A stretch of DNA of 64,000 nt from CAVSUZ01 sp963791885. Lineage in GTDB: Bacteria > Pseudomonadota > Alphaproteobacteria > Acetobacterales > Acetobacteraceae. Position numbers and translations under genes: made by a program. The notes beneath the pieces were generated by a model. The model was not told where the DNA came from. It did not search any database and worked only from the letters and a program-made list of their open reading frames with translations. The DNA lies in NCBI GenBank assembly GCA_963791885.1, contig CAWBUL010000004.1, positions 930,001 to 994,000 of the forward strand, written 5' to 3'. Of this stretch, positions 35,839 through 45,327 are shown piece after piece; position 1 is the stretch's first letter, and each line of letters starts with the position of its first letter.

Positions 35839-36669
35839 ATGGCATTTCTGACCGAACCCGAACCCGAACGCGACGTCGTGCTGCCGGTAATCACCGGCGT
35901 CCGCCGCATCGTCGCGGCGAACCCCAGCCCGATGACCTATCACGGCACCAACACTTACCTGATCGAGACGAAAGACGGCTTGGTGGTCCTCGACCCCGGG
36001 CCTGACGACGCCACGCATGTCGACGCCATCCTCCGCGCCACTGACCGCAAGGTCGATCTGATTTTACTCTCCCACACGCACCACGACCATTTGGGGGCGA
36101 CCGCGGCACTGGCCGAGGCTACCGGTGCCCCCACCGCCGGTTTCCGCCACAGCGCCGATCCGAGCTTCGACCCGGCCATCAAGCTGGACGATGGGGCGGA
36201 CATCGCCGGCATGCTCGCTCTCCACACCCCCGGTCACGCCGCCGATCATCTGTGCTTCGCCTTCGCGGCGCTCGAGGATCGCGCCGTCCTGTTCAGCGCC
36301 GACCACGTGATGTCGTGGAACTCCTCAGTGGTGAGCCCGCCGGGGGGCGACATGAGGGACTATTTCGCCAGCCTCCGGCGCGTGCTGGACCGCTCGGACG
36401 ACGTGTTCCTGCCCGGGCACGGGCCACCGCTGCCCGATCCGCGGCGGCTGACCCGTGCGCTGCTGCTCCATCGCATGGAGCGCGAGCGCAGCATCGTGGG
36501 GCGGTTGCAGAAGGAGCCGATGACGGTGGTTGGCTTGCGAGAGGCGCTCTATTCCCAGACCCATCCCCGTTTGCAGCGTGCCGCCGAGCGCAACGTGCTG
36601 GCGCATCTACTGAAGCTGCAGGCCGAAGGTCGGGCAGATCTCGACGGAGAGGTGTGGCGGGCAATCTGA
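35839..36669 (+). CDS. MBL-fold hydrolase (LACTB2/glyoxalase II-like)
   Basis: A 276-residue metallo-beta-lactamase-fold enzyme. The zinc motif HTHHDH is at residues 79-84, HTPGHAADHLCF and the Asp in LFSADHVMSW follow, with the last ligand in LPGHGPPLPDPRR. An NPSPMTYHGTNTYLI start and a C-terminal helical domain (RRLTRALLLHRMERE) match the LACTB2-like branch, whose members are RNases or hydrolases of thioesters. It is divergent from the phospholipase C gene. No substrate is assigned. Confidence 0.87.
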   Translation: MAFLTEPEPERDVVLPVITGVRRIVAANPSPMTYHGTNTYLIETKDGLVVLDPGPDDATHVDAILRATDRKVDLILLSHTHHDHLGATAALAEATGAPTAGFRHSADPSFDPAIKLDDGADIAGMLALHTPGHAADHLCFAFAALEDRAVLFSADHVMSWNSSVVSPPGGDMRDYFASLRRVLDRSDDVFLPGHGPPLPDPRRLTRALLLHRMERERSIVGRLQKEPMTVVGLREALYSQTHPRLQRAAERNVLAHLLKLQAEGRADLDGEVWRAI

Positions 36670-36759
36670 CCGTGTGACTCGACGATTCCGTAAACCCATC
36701 TGGACACCGCGCGGCTGGTGTCCAATAGACAGGCAAACACACGGAACGGAAACACGGGC

Positions 36760-37965
36760 ATGACGTGGAAACTTTCCCTGCTGACGGCGGCCAGCATCGC
36801 CCTGGCAATCGGAACCGCCCGCGGTCAGAGCAATGACGACACGCCTGTCAAAGTGGGCGTGCTCACCGACATGTCGGGTCTCTATTCCGATATCGGCGGC
36901 AAGGGTTCGGTCGAGGCCGCGCGCATGGCGATCGAGGATTTCGGTGGCAAGCTTCTCGGCAAACCCATCGAACTTGTTTACGCGGATCACCAGAACAAGC
37001 CGGATATCGGCGCCGGGATCGCCCGCAAATGGTACACCACCGACGGCGTGGACGTGATCGTCGACGTGCCCACCTCCTCGGTTGCGCTTGCCGTGCAGGG
37101 CGTTTCGAAGGACGTGCACAAGATCGTGCTGTTCTCCGGTGCCGGCGCCTCCGACATCAGCGGCAAGTCCTGCTCTCCGTACTCGGCGCACTGGACATAC
37201 GATACCTATGCGCTGGCGCACGGCACTGGCGGCACAATGGTGAAACAGGGCGGCAAGACGTGGTATTTCATCACCGCCGACTACGCCTTCGGTCATGACC
37301 TGGAGCGTGATACCGCCGCGGTGGTGGAGCAGGACGGCGGCAAGGTGCTGGGACAGTCGCTGGTACCTTTGAATACGGCGGATTTCTCCAATTACCTGCT
37401 GGAGGCGCAAGGTTCGGGCGCACAGGTGGTCGGTCTGGCCAATGCGGGCTCGGATACATCCAACTCCATCAAGCAGGCGGCTGAGTTCGGTTTGACGAAG
37501 AAGCAGAAGCTGGCCGGGCTTCTGGTGTTCATCACCGATGTCAATGCGCTGGGACTGAAGACGGCCCAGGGGCTTGAACTGACCTCGGCCTTCTATTGGG
37601 ACCAGAATGACGACACACGGGCATGGTCCAAGCGGTTCATGGACGTCATTCACCACGAACCCACCATGAGCCAGGCGGGTGTGGCCAGTGCACTAAAGCA
37701 TTATTTCGAGGCAGTGCAGGCGGTCGGCTCCAAGGACCCGGACAAGGTCATGGCCAAGATGCGAGAGATGCCGATCAACGATTTCATGACCCATAACGGC
37801 ACGCTCCGCATCGATGGGCGCGTGATGCGGGATTTGTATCTGTTCCAGGTGAAGTCCCCTGAGGAGTCAAAAGGCCCGTGGGACTATTACAAGCAGCTTG
37901 CGGTGATTCCGGCCGACCAGGCGTTCCGGCCGCTGAATCAGGGCGGCTGCCCGCTAGTGAAGTGA
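36760..37965 (+). CDS. ABC transporter substrate-binding protein (branched-chain amino-acid type)
   Basis: A 401-residue exported binding protein of the LivJ/peripla_BP_6 class. The signal peptide is MTWKLSLLTAASIALAIGT with cleavage after A-R-G. The mature part has VKVGVLTDMSGLYSDIGGKG, WYFITADYAFGHDLERD and a final block SPEESKGPWDYYKQLAVI often seen in Acetobacteraceae members. No permease or ATPase is adjacent, so it is an orphan or feeds a distant Liv system. ATG at 36760 is used because the frame upstream lacks a signal. Its stop overlaps the GNAT start. Confidence 0.88.
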   Translation: MTWKLSLLTAASIALAIGTARGQSNDDTPVKVGVLTDMSGLYSDIGGKGSVEAARMAIEDFGGKLLGKPIELVYADHQNKPDIGAGIARKWYTTDGVDVIVDVPTSSVALAVQGVSKDVHKIVLFSGAGASDISGKSCSPYSAHWTYDTYALAHGTGGTMVKQGGKTWYFITADYAFGHDLERDTAAVVEQDGGKVLGQSLVPLNTADFSNYLLEAQGSGAQVVGLANAGSDTSNSIKQAAEFGLTKKQKLAGLLVFITDVNALGLKTAQGLELTSAFYWDQNDDTRAWSKRFMDVIHHEPTMSQAGVASALKHYFEAVQAVGSKDPDKVMAKMREMPINDFMTHNGTLRIDGRVMRDLYLFQVKSPEESKGPWDYYKQLAVIPADQAFRPLNQGGCPLVK

Positions 37966-38627
37966 TGGACCTTTCGAATTGGCACGGCGCGCCTCGGCCG
38001 GAGCGTGTCGTTCTGGATGGGCGGTTCGCGCGGTTGGAACCGCTTGACCCTGAGCGGCATGGCCCTGACCTGCTGGCCTCGGCCCAGCAGCCGGGTTCCG
38101 AGGATCGCTTCCGCTATTTGCCTGATCGGCCGCCCGCCGATGCCGAGGATTTCGCACGGTGGCTCGACAAAGCCAGTGCCTCCGCCGATCCGCTGTTCTT
38201 CGCGGTGATCGACAAGGCGACTGGACGCGCGGAGGGCCGACAGGCCCTTCTGCGGATCACGCCGGAACAAGGGGTGATCGAGATCGGCAACATCCTGTGG
38301 GGGCCGGCCATCGCCCGCAGCCGCGTCACCACCGAGGCGCTATATCTGTTCGCTTCGTATGTGTTCGACACGCTCGGCTACCGCCGATTCGAGTGGAAGT
38401 GCAACAACCTGAACGAACCCTCGAAGCGCGCGGCCCAACGCTTCGGCTTCGCGCCCGAGGGCGTGTTCCGCCAGCACATGGTGGTCAAGGGCCAAAACCG
38501 CGACACGGCCTGGTTTGCCATGACGGACGGCGACTGGAACACGCGCCTGCGCGCCGGCTACCAGGCCTGGCTGCGGCCGGATAATTTCCACACTACCGGG
38601 CAGCAAAGAACGAAGCTGGCGTTCTAA
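37965..38627 (+). CDS. GNAT family N-acetyltransferase (RimL-like)
   Basis: A 220-residue acetyltransferase. The pattern RLEPLDPERHGPDLL, GNILWGPAIARSRVTTEALYL and YRRFEWKCNNLNEPSKRAAQ corresponds to the core of RimL/RimJ-type GNAT proteins, with the acetyl-CoA loop around ARSRVTTEA and the conserved N-x-x-S (NEPSKRAAQRFGF) helix. The ATG overlaps the preceding stop (TGATG). Target could be an amine, antibiotic or protein N-terminus and is not known. Confidence 0.88.
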   Translation: MDLSNWHGAPRPERVVLDGRFARLEPLDPERHGPDLLASAQQPGSEDRFRYLPDRPPADAEDFARWLDKASASADPLFFAVIDKATGRAEGRQALLRITPEQGVIEIGNILWGPAIARSRVTTEALYLFASYVFDTLGYRRFEWKCNNLNEPSKRAAQRFGFAPEGVFRQHMVVKGQNRDTAWFAMTDGDWNTRLRAGYQAWLRPDNFHTTGQQRTKLAF

Positions 38628-38654
38628 TGCCCTTTCAGTTGGGGATCGGCGCCG

Positions 38655-38834
38655 TCATTGGTTCTTGCGGCGCCGGTTGAGTCCAAACAAGCCGGCACGT
38701 GCGGTGCCGAATAACGTGACGGCTCCGGTTCCGGCACAGGCGAAGGTGGAACGAAGCCAGTCAGGAGTTTGAGAATGCTGGGTTGCGCTGACTGCCCGTG
38801 CGGTCAAACTCACTCTCTGCAAGACTGCCGCCAT
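38655..38834 (-). CDS. possible small protein, unknown
   Basis: A 59-residue frame, MAAVLQRVSLTARAVSAT at the start and VTLFGTARAGLFGLNRRRKN at the end. The last 25 residues form a weakly hydrophobic segment followed by a basic tail. It fills the gap between the GNAT gene and the divergently oriented binding protein. No ribosome site is clear and I know no family, so it may be chance. Confidence 0.25.
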   Translation of the reverse strand: MAAVLQRVSLTARAVSATQHSQTPDWLRSTFACAGTGAVTLFGTARAGLFGLNRRRKNQ

Positions 38835-38857
38835 CGAACACGGGAAACGCCATCACA

Positions 38858-39964
38858 ATGCGCTACGATCTGACTCGCCGCGGCCTCATCGGCGGCGGTG
38901 CCATTCTGGCCAGCCTGCCGCGCATCAAGCGGCTGCACGCAGAGCCGGCGCCCATTCCGGAAGACCTGGTGAAGGCTGCGCAGAAAGAAGGCACGCTAAA
39001 TTATTACCACAATTCCGATATCGATACGACGAATCTGTGGACCGCCGCCTTCACCAAGAAATACGGCGTCAATACCAAGAACATGCGGCTGCCCAGCTAT
39101 CCGCTTTACGATCGGTGGCTGAATGAGGAACGCGTCGGGCGGCATGTCGGCGATCTGATCCAGATTACTGATTCCACGCTGCTGAGTGCGGCGGCCAAAC
39201 AGGGCTTCATCGCCCACTATGAACCGCCCGGTGCGGACGCCATCGACCCGAGCCTGCGCGAAGACGGCGTGTGGTACGCACTTACCCTCGATTCCATGGG
39301 CATCGGCTACAACGGCAAGAAGGTCACGCCGGACGAAGAGCGCATGATCCACGAGCAGGGGTGGAAGGCGCTGGAGGATCCGCGGTGGAAAGGGCGGTTC
39401 GGCACGGCAACTCCGGCCTCCGGCGGCAGCAGCTATGCTTTCTGCTACATGTTCCTGCACGACCTGCGCGATCAGTACGGCCCGGCGTTCTTCCGTGCCA
39501 TGGCCGCGAACAAGCCCGACATATTCGCCAGCAAGGCGCCGCTGTTCGAGCGTCTGGCCGCCGGCGAATACGCCATCATGGACCAGGGATCGCAGGGTAC
39601 GCTGAGCGACTACTTCCTGAAGGGCGCCCCAGTGCGATGGGTGTTTCCGGCGCCGACGCCGGTCGCCGTGACGGTGCAGAGCATCTCGGCTCACGCGCCA
39701 CACCCCAACGCCGCGCGGCTGTTTCAGGCCTGGTCCATCACGCCGGAGGCGGAAGCTCTGTGGCTCAGCATGATCGCCGCCACACCCAGCGTGAAGGGTG
39801 TGGTCGATCAGCGCCAGCGCGACCACAAGGCGTGGTTCGCCGAAAGCTGGTACCACGACCCGACCGAACTCTATACCGCATACCTGAAACAGCCGGACTT
39901 CGCCGATCCGAAGAAGCCGGTCATCGCCGAGTGGAACAGCCTGATGGGATATCAAGGAGGCTGA
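38858..39964 (+). CDS. ABC transporter substrate-binding protein (iron/aminophosphonate/polyamine type)
   Basis: A 368-residue exported binding protein. MRYDLTRRGLIGGGAILASL is a Tat signal with the twin Arg at residues 7-8. The mature part has AAQKEGTLNYYHNSDIDTT, the N-terminal block of AfuA/FbpA-like proteins, and GIGYNGKKVTPDEE. A double permease and an ATPase follow in the same direction, forming a complete importer. The ligand could be Fe3+, an aminophosphonate or a thiamine-like compound; the two-tyrosine iron site could not be confirmed by eye. Confidence 0.88.
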   Translation: MRYDLTRRGLIGGGAILASLPRIKRLHAEPAPIPEDLVKAAQKEGTLNYYHNSDIDTTNLWTAAFTKKYGVNTKNMRLPSYPLYDRWLNEERVGRHVGDLIQITDSTLLSAAAKQGFIAHYEPPGADAIDPSLREDGVWYALTLDSMGIGYNGKKVTPDEERMIHEQGWKALEDPRWKGRFGTATPASGGSSYAFCYMFLHDLRDQYGPAFFRAMAANKPDIFASKAPLFERLAAGEYAIMDQGSQGTLSDYFLKGAPVRWVFPAPTPVAVTVQSISAHAPHPNAARLFQAWSITPEAEALWLSMIAATPSVKGVVDQRQRDHKAWFAESWYHDPTELYTAYLKQPDFADPKKPVIAEWNSLMGYQGG

Positions 39965-39976
39965 TAGAGACGGCAC

Positions 39977-41644
39977 GTGCGGCTGATCCTTCCGGCGGGG
40001 CTGATGACCCTGCTGACGGTGCTGGTCTTGGTGCCCGTCGGATTCATGTTCGTTGGCGCCATGCTGTCCGGCGGTCTGGCCGATCCGTCGAGCCACTGGA
40101 CCCTGGACAAGCTGGCGGAGGTCTATGCCTCCGCCCCGTATCTGCAGGCGATCGGTTCCACCGTGGCAATCTCCGCGCTGGTGGGCGTGATCGCGACGGT
40201 CGCGGGCGTGGCGCTCGCGTGGCTGATCGCGCGCACGGATCTGCCCGTGAAGCCGCTGCTGGAAGGCTGCATCATCGCACCATTGTTTCTGTCTCCGTTC
40301 ATCGGTGCGATCGCCTGGCTAATTCTGGGTTCGCCCAAGGCGGGACTGATCAACGCCATGGCGCAGAACGATCTGGGGCTGCCCGGCCCGCTGATCGACG
40401 TCGCGACACCGACCGGCATCATCCTGATCATGGCGCTCTATTACGTGCCGTATGCGTATCTGACGGTCGTATCCTCCCTGCGCGGCATGGACCCGGCCCT
40501 GGAGGAAGCGTCGTATCTAAACGGCAGCGGCATACTGAAAACCGCGCTGCGCGTGACTCTGCCGGTGGTGCGGCCCGCCGTGCTCTCGGCATTCTTTTTC
40601 GTGTTCGTGCTGAGCGCCGGCACCTTCGCGATCCCGGCCGTGCTGGATCGCGGATCGCATATCCGCTTTCTTGCGGTCGATATTTTCCAGGCGAGTGCCA
40701 CCTATCCGATCGACTACGGCAAGTCCGCCGCAATCGGCACGGTCCTGTTCTGGATCGCGCTGGCGGGCATCGTCTGCTACCGCTGGGCTTCACGCTCCGC
40801 TGGCCGCTTTGTCACCGTGACCGCGCGCGGCTTCCGTCCGCGCCTTGCGCGTCTGCGGGCCTGGCGCATTCCCGCCATCACCCTCGTGCTGCTTTATCTG
40901 CTACTGGCGATCGTGCTGCCGTACTTGGCTCTGATCTACGCGGCCTTCACCAGCTTCTCCTCCGGGTCGATCTTCGCCGCGCCATGGACCCTGAAGAATG
41001 CGTGGGAAGTTGCGAGCGCGCCCGAAGTGCTCGCCTGCATCCGCAACACGATCGAGATTAGCCTGATTGCCCCCACGCTCTGTCTGATCATGGGCGTGCT
41101 GCTGGCCTATGCGGTGCGGCGCATGCGCATCGGTGGCCGCCGCGTGATCGACTATCTCGCGATGTTTCCCATCGCCGTGCCAGGGATCGTGCTAGGCACG
41201 GGCGTATTCTGGACTTACATCCTTACGCCGATCTACGGCACGATCTGGGTGCTGGTGGTTGCGTTCATCACCTCCTACCTGCCTTTCGCCTATCGCATCA
41301 GCGACACCGCGCTGATCCAGATCGATCGTCCGCTGGAGGAGGCATCGTCGCTCTGCGGGGCATCCCGCCTGCGAACGGTATGGCAGATTACGACGCCGCT
41401 GATGCGCTCCGCCCTGCTCTCCGCCTGGATTATGGTCTTCATCTTCTCCGTTCGCGAAATCAGCGCTGCCATCCTGCTCGCATCGTCGGACAACGTGGTG
41501 CTCTCCGTCCTGTCGTGGAACTATCTGGACTACGGAGACGTGCCCAAGGCTGCGGTGGTCGGGCTCCTGCAAACGGTTATCCTGATCCTGGGCGTCGCCG
41601 TCGGACGGTTCGCGTTCCGGGTACGGCTCACACGCGCAATATAG
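39977..41644 (+). CDS. ABC transporter double permease (FbpB/AfuB-like)
   Basis: A 555-residue inner-membrane protein in which two permease domains are fused, as in FbpB and PhnU/PhnV-type systems. Each half has about six membrane segments and one EAA loop: EEASYLNGSGILKT in the first and EEASSLCGASRLRTV in the second. The start is GTG at 39977, with AAGGAGG 17 bases away; an ATG at 40004 is the alternative. It lies 12 bases after the binding protein and 10 before the ATPase gene, so the three form one operon. Confidence 0.92.
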   Translation: MRLILPAGLMTLLTVLVLVPVGFMFVGAMLSGGLADPSSHWTLDKLAEVYASAPYLQAIGSTVAISALVGVIATVAGVALAWLIARTDLPVKPLLEGCIIAPLFLSPFIGAIAWLILGSPKAGLINAMAQNDLGLPGPLIDVATPTGIILIMALYYVPYAYLTVVSSLRGMDPALEEASYLNGSGILKTALRVTLPVVRPAVLSAFFFVFVLSAGTFAIPAVLDRGSHIRFLAVDIFQASATYPIDYGKSAAIGTVLFWIALAGIVCYRWASRSAGRFVTVTARGFRPRLARLRAWRIPAITLVLLYLLLAIVLPYLALIYAAFTSFSSGSIFAAPWTLKNAWEVASAPEVLACIRNTIEISLIAPTLCLIMGVLLAYAVRRMRIGGRRVIDYLAMFPIAVPGIVLGTGVFWTYILTPIYGTIWVLVVAFITSYLPFAYRISDTALIQIDRPLEEASSLCGASRLRTVWQITTPLMRSALLSAWIMVFIFSVREISAAILLASSDNVVLSVLSWNYLDYGDVPKAAVVGLLQTVILILGVAVGRFAFRVRLTRAI

Positions 41645-41654
41645 GAAGAGTAGA

Positions 41655-42596
41655 ATGGCTGAATTGCGCGTGCGTGATCTGGTCGTATCGTACGGAAGCA
41701 TTCGCGCCGTGGACGGTGTGTCGTTCACCGTGGCGGAAGGCGAGTTCGTCTCCCTGCTGGGCCCAAGCGGTTGCGGCAAGACCACCACTTTGCGCTGCAT
41801 CGCCGGGCTGGAATCCGCGACGGCCGGCGAAATCCGCATCGGTGGTGACGTCGTGGTTGCCGATGGGCGGGAAACGCCGCCGGAAAAGCGCGGCGTGAAC
41901 ATGGTGTTCCAGTCCTATGCCATCTGGCCGCATATGACGGTGCTTAACAACGTGGCGTACGGGTTGCGGTCGCAGCGCATGGGGCGCGACGAAATCCGCC
42001 GGCGCGCGGCCGACGCATTGCAAATGGTGGGCCTCGCCGGGCTGGAGGATCGCTTCGGAACGGAACTCAGCGGCGGCCAGCAGCAGCGCGTCGCCGTTGC
42101 CCGCGCAGTTGTCACCGCGCCGCGCTTGCTTCTATTCGATGAGCCACTGAGTAATCTTGATGCCGGTCTGCGCGAGCGCATGCGGCTTGAGTTGGTGCAG
42201 TTGCAACGCAGGCTGGGACGCACGTCGCTCTATGTCACGCATGATCAATCGGAAGCGATGGTCATGAGCGACCGTATCATCCTGATGAATCATGGGAGCA
42301 TCGTGCAGGAAAGCACGCCGCGAGAGCTATACGAACGCCCGGCTTCCCGCTTTGCGGCCGCGTTCATCGGCAGCGCCAATCTGCTCGAGGCGCGTGTCAT
42401 CGAGGACCATGGCAATAGTCGGCTCACCCTGGCGATCGGTGATATGCGCCTGCGCGCGTTCGGGGCCGCACCGGTAGGCGCCAAGGTGACGGTATGCATA
42501 CGGCCGGAGAATATCGAGATCGCCGGCGGTGCCGATGGAGAGAACATCTTCGCCGTGCGCGTGGAGCGCATAAGCTATTTGGGCGCAGGTACCTGA
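41655..42596 (+). CDS. ABC transporter ATP-binding protein, C-terminus frameshifted
   Basis: A 313-residue ATPase of the FbpC/PotA type. Walker A is LGPSGCGKTTT, Q-loop VFQSYAIWPHM, signature LSGGQQQRVAVARA, Walker B LLLFDEPLSNLD, and switch YVTHDQSEAM. After residue 240 a TOBE domain starts (EARVIEDHGNSRLTLAI) but stops early after YLGAGT. A second frame continues at once with YLNCEILCGESMLRADWP and ends QVRIAPEHVVLVPGE at 42730, the natural end of such a domain. One base appears missing near 42590. The ATPase part is intact, so function may persist. Confidence 0.88.
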   Translation: MAELRVRDLVVSYGSIRAVDGVSFTVAEGEFVSLLGPSGCGKTTTLRCIAGLESATAGEIRIGGDVVVADGRETPPEKRGVNMVFQSYAIWPHMTVLNNVAYGLRSQRMGRDEIRRRAADALQMVGLAGLEDRFGTELSGGQQQRVAVARAVVTAPRLLLFDEPLSNLDAGLRERMRLELVQLQRRLGRTSLYVTHDQSEAMVMSDRIILMNHGSIVQESTPRELYERPASRFAAAFIGSANLLEARVIEDHGNSRLTLAIGDMRLRAFGAAPVGAKVTVCIRPENIEIAGGADGENIFAVRVERISYLGAGT

Positions 42597-42970
42597 ATTG
42601 CGAGATTCTATGCGGAGAGAGCATGCTCCGGGCTGACTGGCCCTCCCGCATCGTGCTTTCTCCCGAGGCGGAATTGCAGGTTCGCATCGCGCCAGAGCAT
42701 GTGGTGCTGGTGCCGGGAGAAACGCCATGATGTGATGGGGACTACGCCGACCAAACGCGTTCAGCTGTAACAGTAAATGAATTACCATTTCACCTTAGCG
42801 AACTCTGTAAGGTGTCTGCGTCGACTGTTTCGTCATTCTCGTACCGATGCCGCTTAACCGCGCAGAGATTGACATTGCCGGACGGCAGCCGCTTTCCTTG
42901 GGTCAAACGTCCCCGACGGCTTGGCCTTTTGCCCGAGTGCATGCATGGGGAGGGAAACGGAGGTGTCCAA

Positions 42971-44152
42971 ATGACTGGCTTATCTCGTCGCGGGATGCTG
43001 GGTGCGGCCCTTGGGCTACTGCCGACGGCAGTGCTGGCGCAGGAAGCCAAGCCTCAATTCGGGGCGCCACCGACCGTCATCTCTCAACCACCGCGCCGGT
43101 GGGGACGGTTCGCGCCACCGCAGATCTTTCCTGACCCGGATGTGCTGATAATCGACGCTTCGTTCAAGCAGTACCTGGTGGGGCTTGATGAGATCCATCG
43201 GGTGGCGACCGGTTTCCAGTGGGCAGAAGGTCCCGCCTGGTCTGGCGAAGGGCAGTACGCGGTGTTCAGCGATGTGAAGGGTAACACGCAATACCGCTAC
43301 ATCTGGGAGACCGGGCGCGTCACACGGTTCCGCCAGCCGTCGTGGAACAGTAATGGCAACACCTTCGATTTCCAGGGCCGGCAGGTGTCCTGCCAGGACT
43401 TCTTCCGTCGCGTCGTGCGGTGGGAACCAAGTGGCTCAATGACGGTGATCGCAGACAATTACGAGGGCAGGCCGCTCAATTCGCCGAATGACCTGGTGCC
43501 ACATCCGGACGGCAGTATCTGGTTCACCGATCCGCCGTACGGCGATCAGCTTTCCGAGGGTCATCCCGACCTGCCGGGAGGGCCGGCAAATCCGAATGGG
43601 CTGTACGATGCCACTGTGGGAAACAGCGGTGTGGGGCTTGCCGGCGGCGTTCGGCGCGCGCTGCAGGCAAACACGTATCGCTGGGATCCGAGCGGGAGCC
43701 TCGATGTGGTTGTCGCGGGCGAGCAGGTGCCCGATCCGAACGGGATCTGTTTCTCACCTGATTATAAAACGCTGTACCTAATCAGCACGGGTCCCGGGCC
43801 AGGGGATAACGGCAAAGGGGGAAAAGGCGTGATCTATGCATTCGATGTGCAGGGAAACACGCTGGCCAACATGCGGTTGTTCACAGACTGCATGGTGGAT
43901 GGCGTGCATTGCGGGCCGGACGGCATGCGTGCGGACAGAGCAGGCAATCTGTGGGTCGGCTCGAGCGCGCCTTTGGGCTACGCGGGCGTGACAGTGTGGA
44001 ATTCGGCCGGGAAGCTGATCGGGCGTATCCGTTTGCCCGAAGTATGCGCGAATCTGTGCTTCGCCGGACCGAAGCGGGACTTCCTGTTCATGACGGCGAG
44101 CCAGTCGATCTATCTGTTCCGGGTGAATGTGCAGGGCGCCGCACCTGGATAA
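42971..44152 (+). CDS. SMP-30/gluconolactonase-like beta-propeller protein, exported
   Basis: A 393-residue protein with a twin-arginine signal (LSRRGMLGAALGLLPTAVLA). The mature part is a six-bladed SMP-30/gluconolactonase/LRE-like propeller: metal-site blocks include FQWAEGPAWSGEGQYAVFSD, LNSPNDLVPHPDGSIWFTD and DPNGICFSPDYKTLYL. Such enzymes hydrolyse sugar lactones with a divalent metal. GGAGG lies eight bases before the ATG; a longer frame to 42812 has no such site. It may be periplasmic and act on aldonolactones made by membrane dehydrogenases common in this group. Confidence 0.9.
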   Translation: MTGLSRRGMLGAALGLLPTAVLAQEAKPQFGAPPTVISQPPRRWGRFAPPQIFPDPDVLIIDASFKQYLVGLDEIHRVATGFQWAEGPAWSGEGQYAVFSDVKGNTQYRYIWETGRVTRFRQPSWNSNGNTFDFQGRQVSCQDFFRRVVRWEPSGSMTVIADNYEGRPLNSPNDLVPHPDGSIWFTDPPYGDQLSEGHPDLPGGPANPNGLYDATVGNSGVGLAGGVRRALQANTYRWDPSGSLDVVVAGEQVPDPNGICFSPDYKTLYLISTGPGPGDNGKGGKGVIYAFDVQGNTLANMRLFTDCMVDGVHCGPDGMRADRAGNLWVGSSAPLGYAGVTVWNSAGKLIGRIRLPEVCANLCFAGPKRDFLFMTASQSIYLFRVNVQGAAPG

Positions 44153-44376
44153 GGTGCGGCAGGCCTGGGTGTAACCACCAGTGGCAGCTTGATTTCATGG
44201 CGAGCCTGGCGCTTTTAGCATTTGAAGATTCTAGCCTCGCTATATCTTGACACGCAACGGGCTCGTCCGGACGCATCGCAACTGAGTTAGATCCTCGCGC
44301 CAGCTCGGGACACCACTCGCATTCATCACGCCAATCTTCCCAGAGCCATTTCCGGAAAGGTTATGAGCAGATCTAA

Positions 44377-45327
44377 ATGACTGCTTTTGGCCGCGAGAAT
44401 TCATTGTCCCATGAGCGACCGAAGCCGGTCCCGCTAACCCTTGTCGCGTTGCGGATCGCTCGATCAACGGTGGTCCGTGCCGGTATCGTGGCTATGGCAT
44501 CGGGCCTGACCGGCTGTTCCGTCTTGTCGCGCGGCTTTCTGTCACCGGCTGGCCCGGTCGCGTCACAAGAGCGGCACGAGTTCCTGATCGTCAGCCTGGT
44601 CATGGTGTTCGTCATCGGTCCCGTGATGCTTCTGACACCCCTGATGGCTTGGCATTATCGTTTGGCGAACACCAAGAATGCGTTCCGCCCACAATGGGGC
44701 TTCTCTTGGATTCTAGAGGCGCTGATCTGGATTCCTCCCAGCGCCATCGTGGTCTTCCTTGCGGTAATGCTCTGGGAGAACACGGCGAGGCTCGATCCGT
44801 ATAAGCCACTTCCTTCCGCAGAGCCGTCGATTGAGGTGGAGGCCGTATCGCTCGATTGGAAATGGTTGTTCATCTATCCCGGCCTGCACATCGCGACTGT
44901 CAACCAGCTCGTTCTGCCAATCGGCAGGAACATCCATTTCAAGCTTACCAGTGGAACTGTCATGCAATCGCTTCTGATTCCCCAAATCGCCGGACAGATC
45001 TACGCAATGGCGGGAATGACGACCAAGCTGAACCTCGTGGTCGCAAAGCCGGGAACGTATCTGGGCGAAAACACGCAGTTCAACGGAGACGGCTTCCAGG
45101 ACCAAAAATTCCAGCTCATGGGTTTGTCGGCTGCGGCGTTCCAGCAGTGGGTCGCAACCACGCAATCCAATCCGTCATTGCTCAACGACAGCGCGTATCA
45201 GGCCTTGTCCAAACAATCGGTGCTGCCTCATCCGGTCAGCTACGGCAACGTGCAGCCAGGATTGTTCGAGACAATTCTTCGCCTATCGACGCCTGTCGAT
45301 CCGCAGGAACCGCACGGCCATGCATGA
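44377..45327 (+). CDS. cyoA: cytochrome bo3 ubiquinol oxidase subunit II
   Basis: A 316-residue lipoprotein subunit of the quinol oxidase. The lipobox is LTGC near residue 47, then two membrane segments (FLIVSLVMVFVIGPVMLLTP and IPPSAIVVFLAVML) anchor it. The periplasmic cupredoxin domain (DWKWLFIYPGLHIATVNQLV) lacks the Cys-x3-Cys of a CuA site, so the donor is ubiquinol and not cytochrome c. The first 30 residues are longer than usual and the exact start is unsure. It overlaps cyoB by eight bases. Confidence 0.93.
   Translation: MTAFGRENSLSHERPKPVPLTLVALRIARSTVVRAGIVAMASGLTGCSVLSRGFLSPAGPVASQERHEFLIVSLVMVFVIGPVMLLTPLMAWHYRLANTKNAFRPQWGFSWILEALIWIPPSAIVVFLAVMLWENTARLDPYKPLPSAEPSIEVEAVSLDWKWLFIYPGLHIATVNQLVLPIGRNIHFKLTSGTVMQSLLIPQIAGQIYAMAGMTTKLNLVVAKPGTYLGENTQFNGDGFQDQKFQLMGLSAAAFQQWVATTQSNPSLLNDSAYQALSKQSVLPHPVSYGNVQPGLFETILRLSTPVDPQEPHGHA

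Noticed and set aside
38655..38834. PEP-CTERM-like tail (VTLFGTARAGLFGLNRRRKN)
   Set aside because: Hydrophobic segment plus basic end suggested a sorting signal, but the Pro-Glu-Pro is out of frame and no body precedes it; kept only as a weak small ORF.
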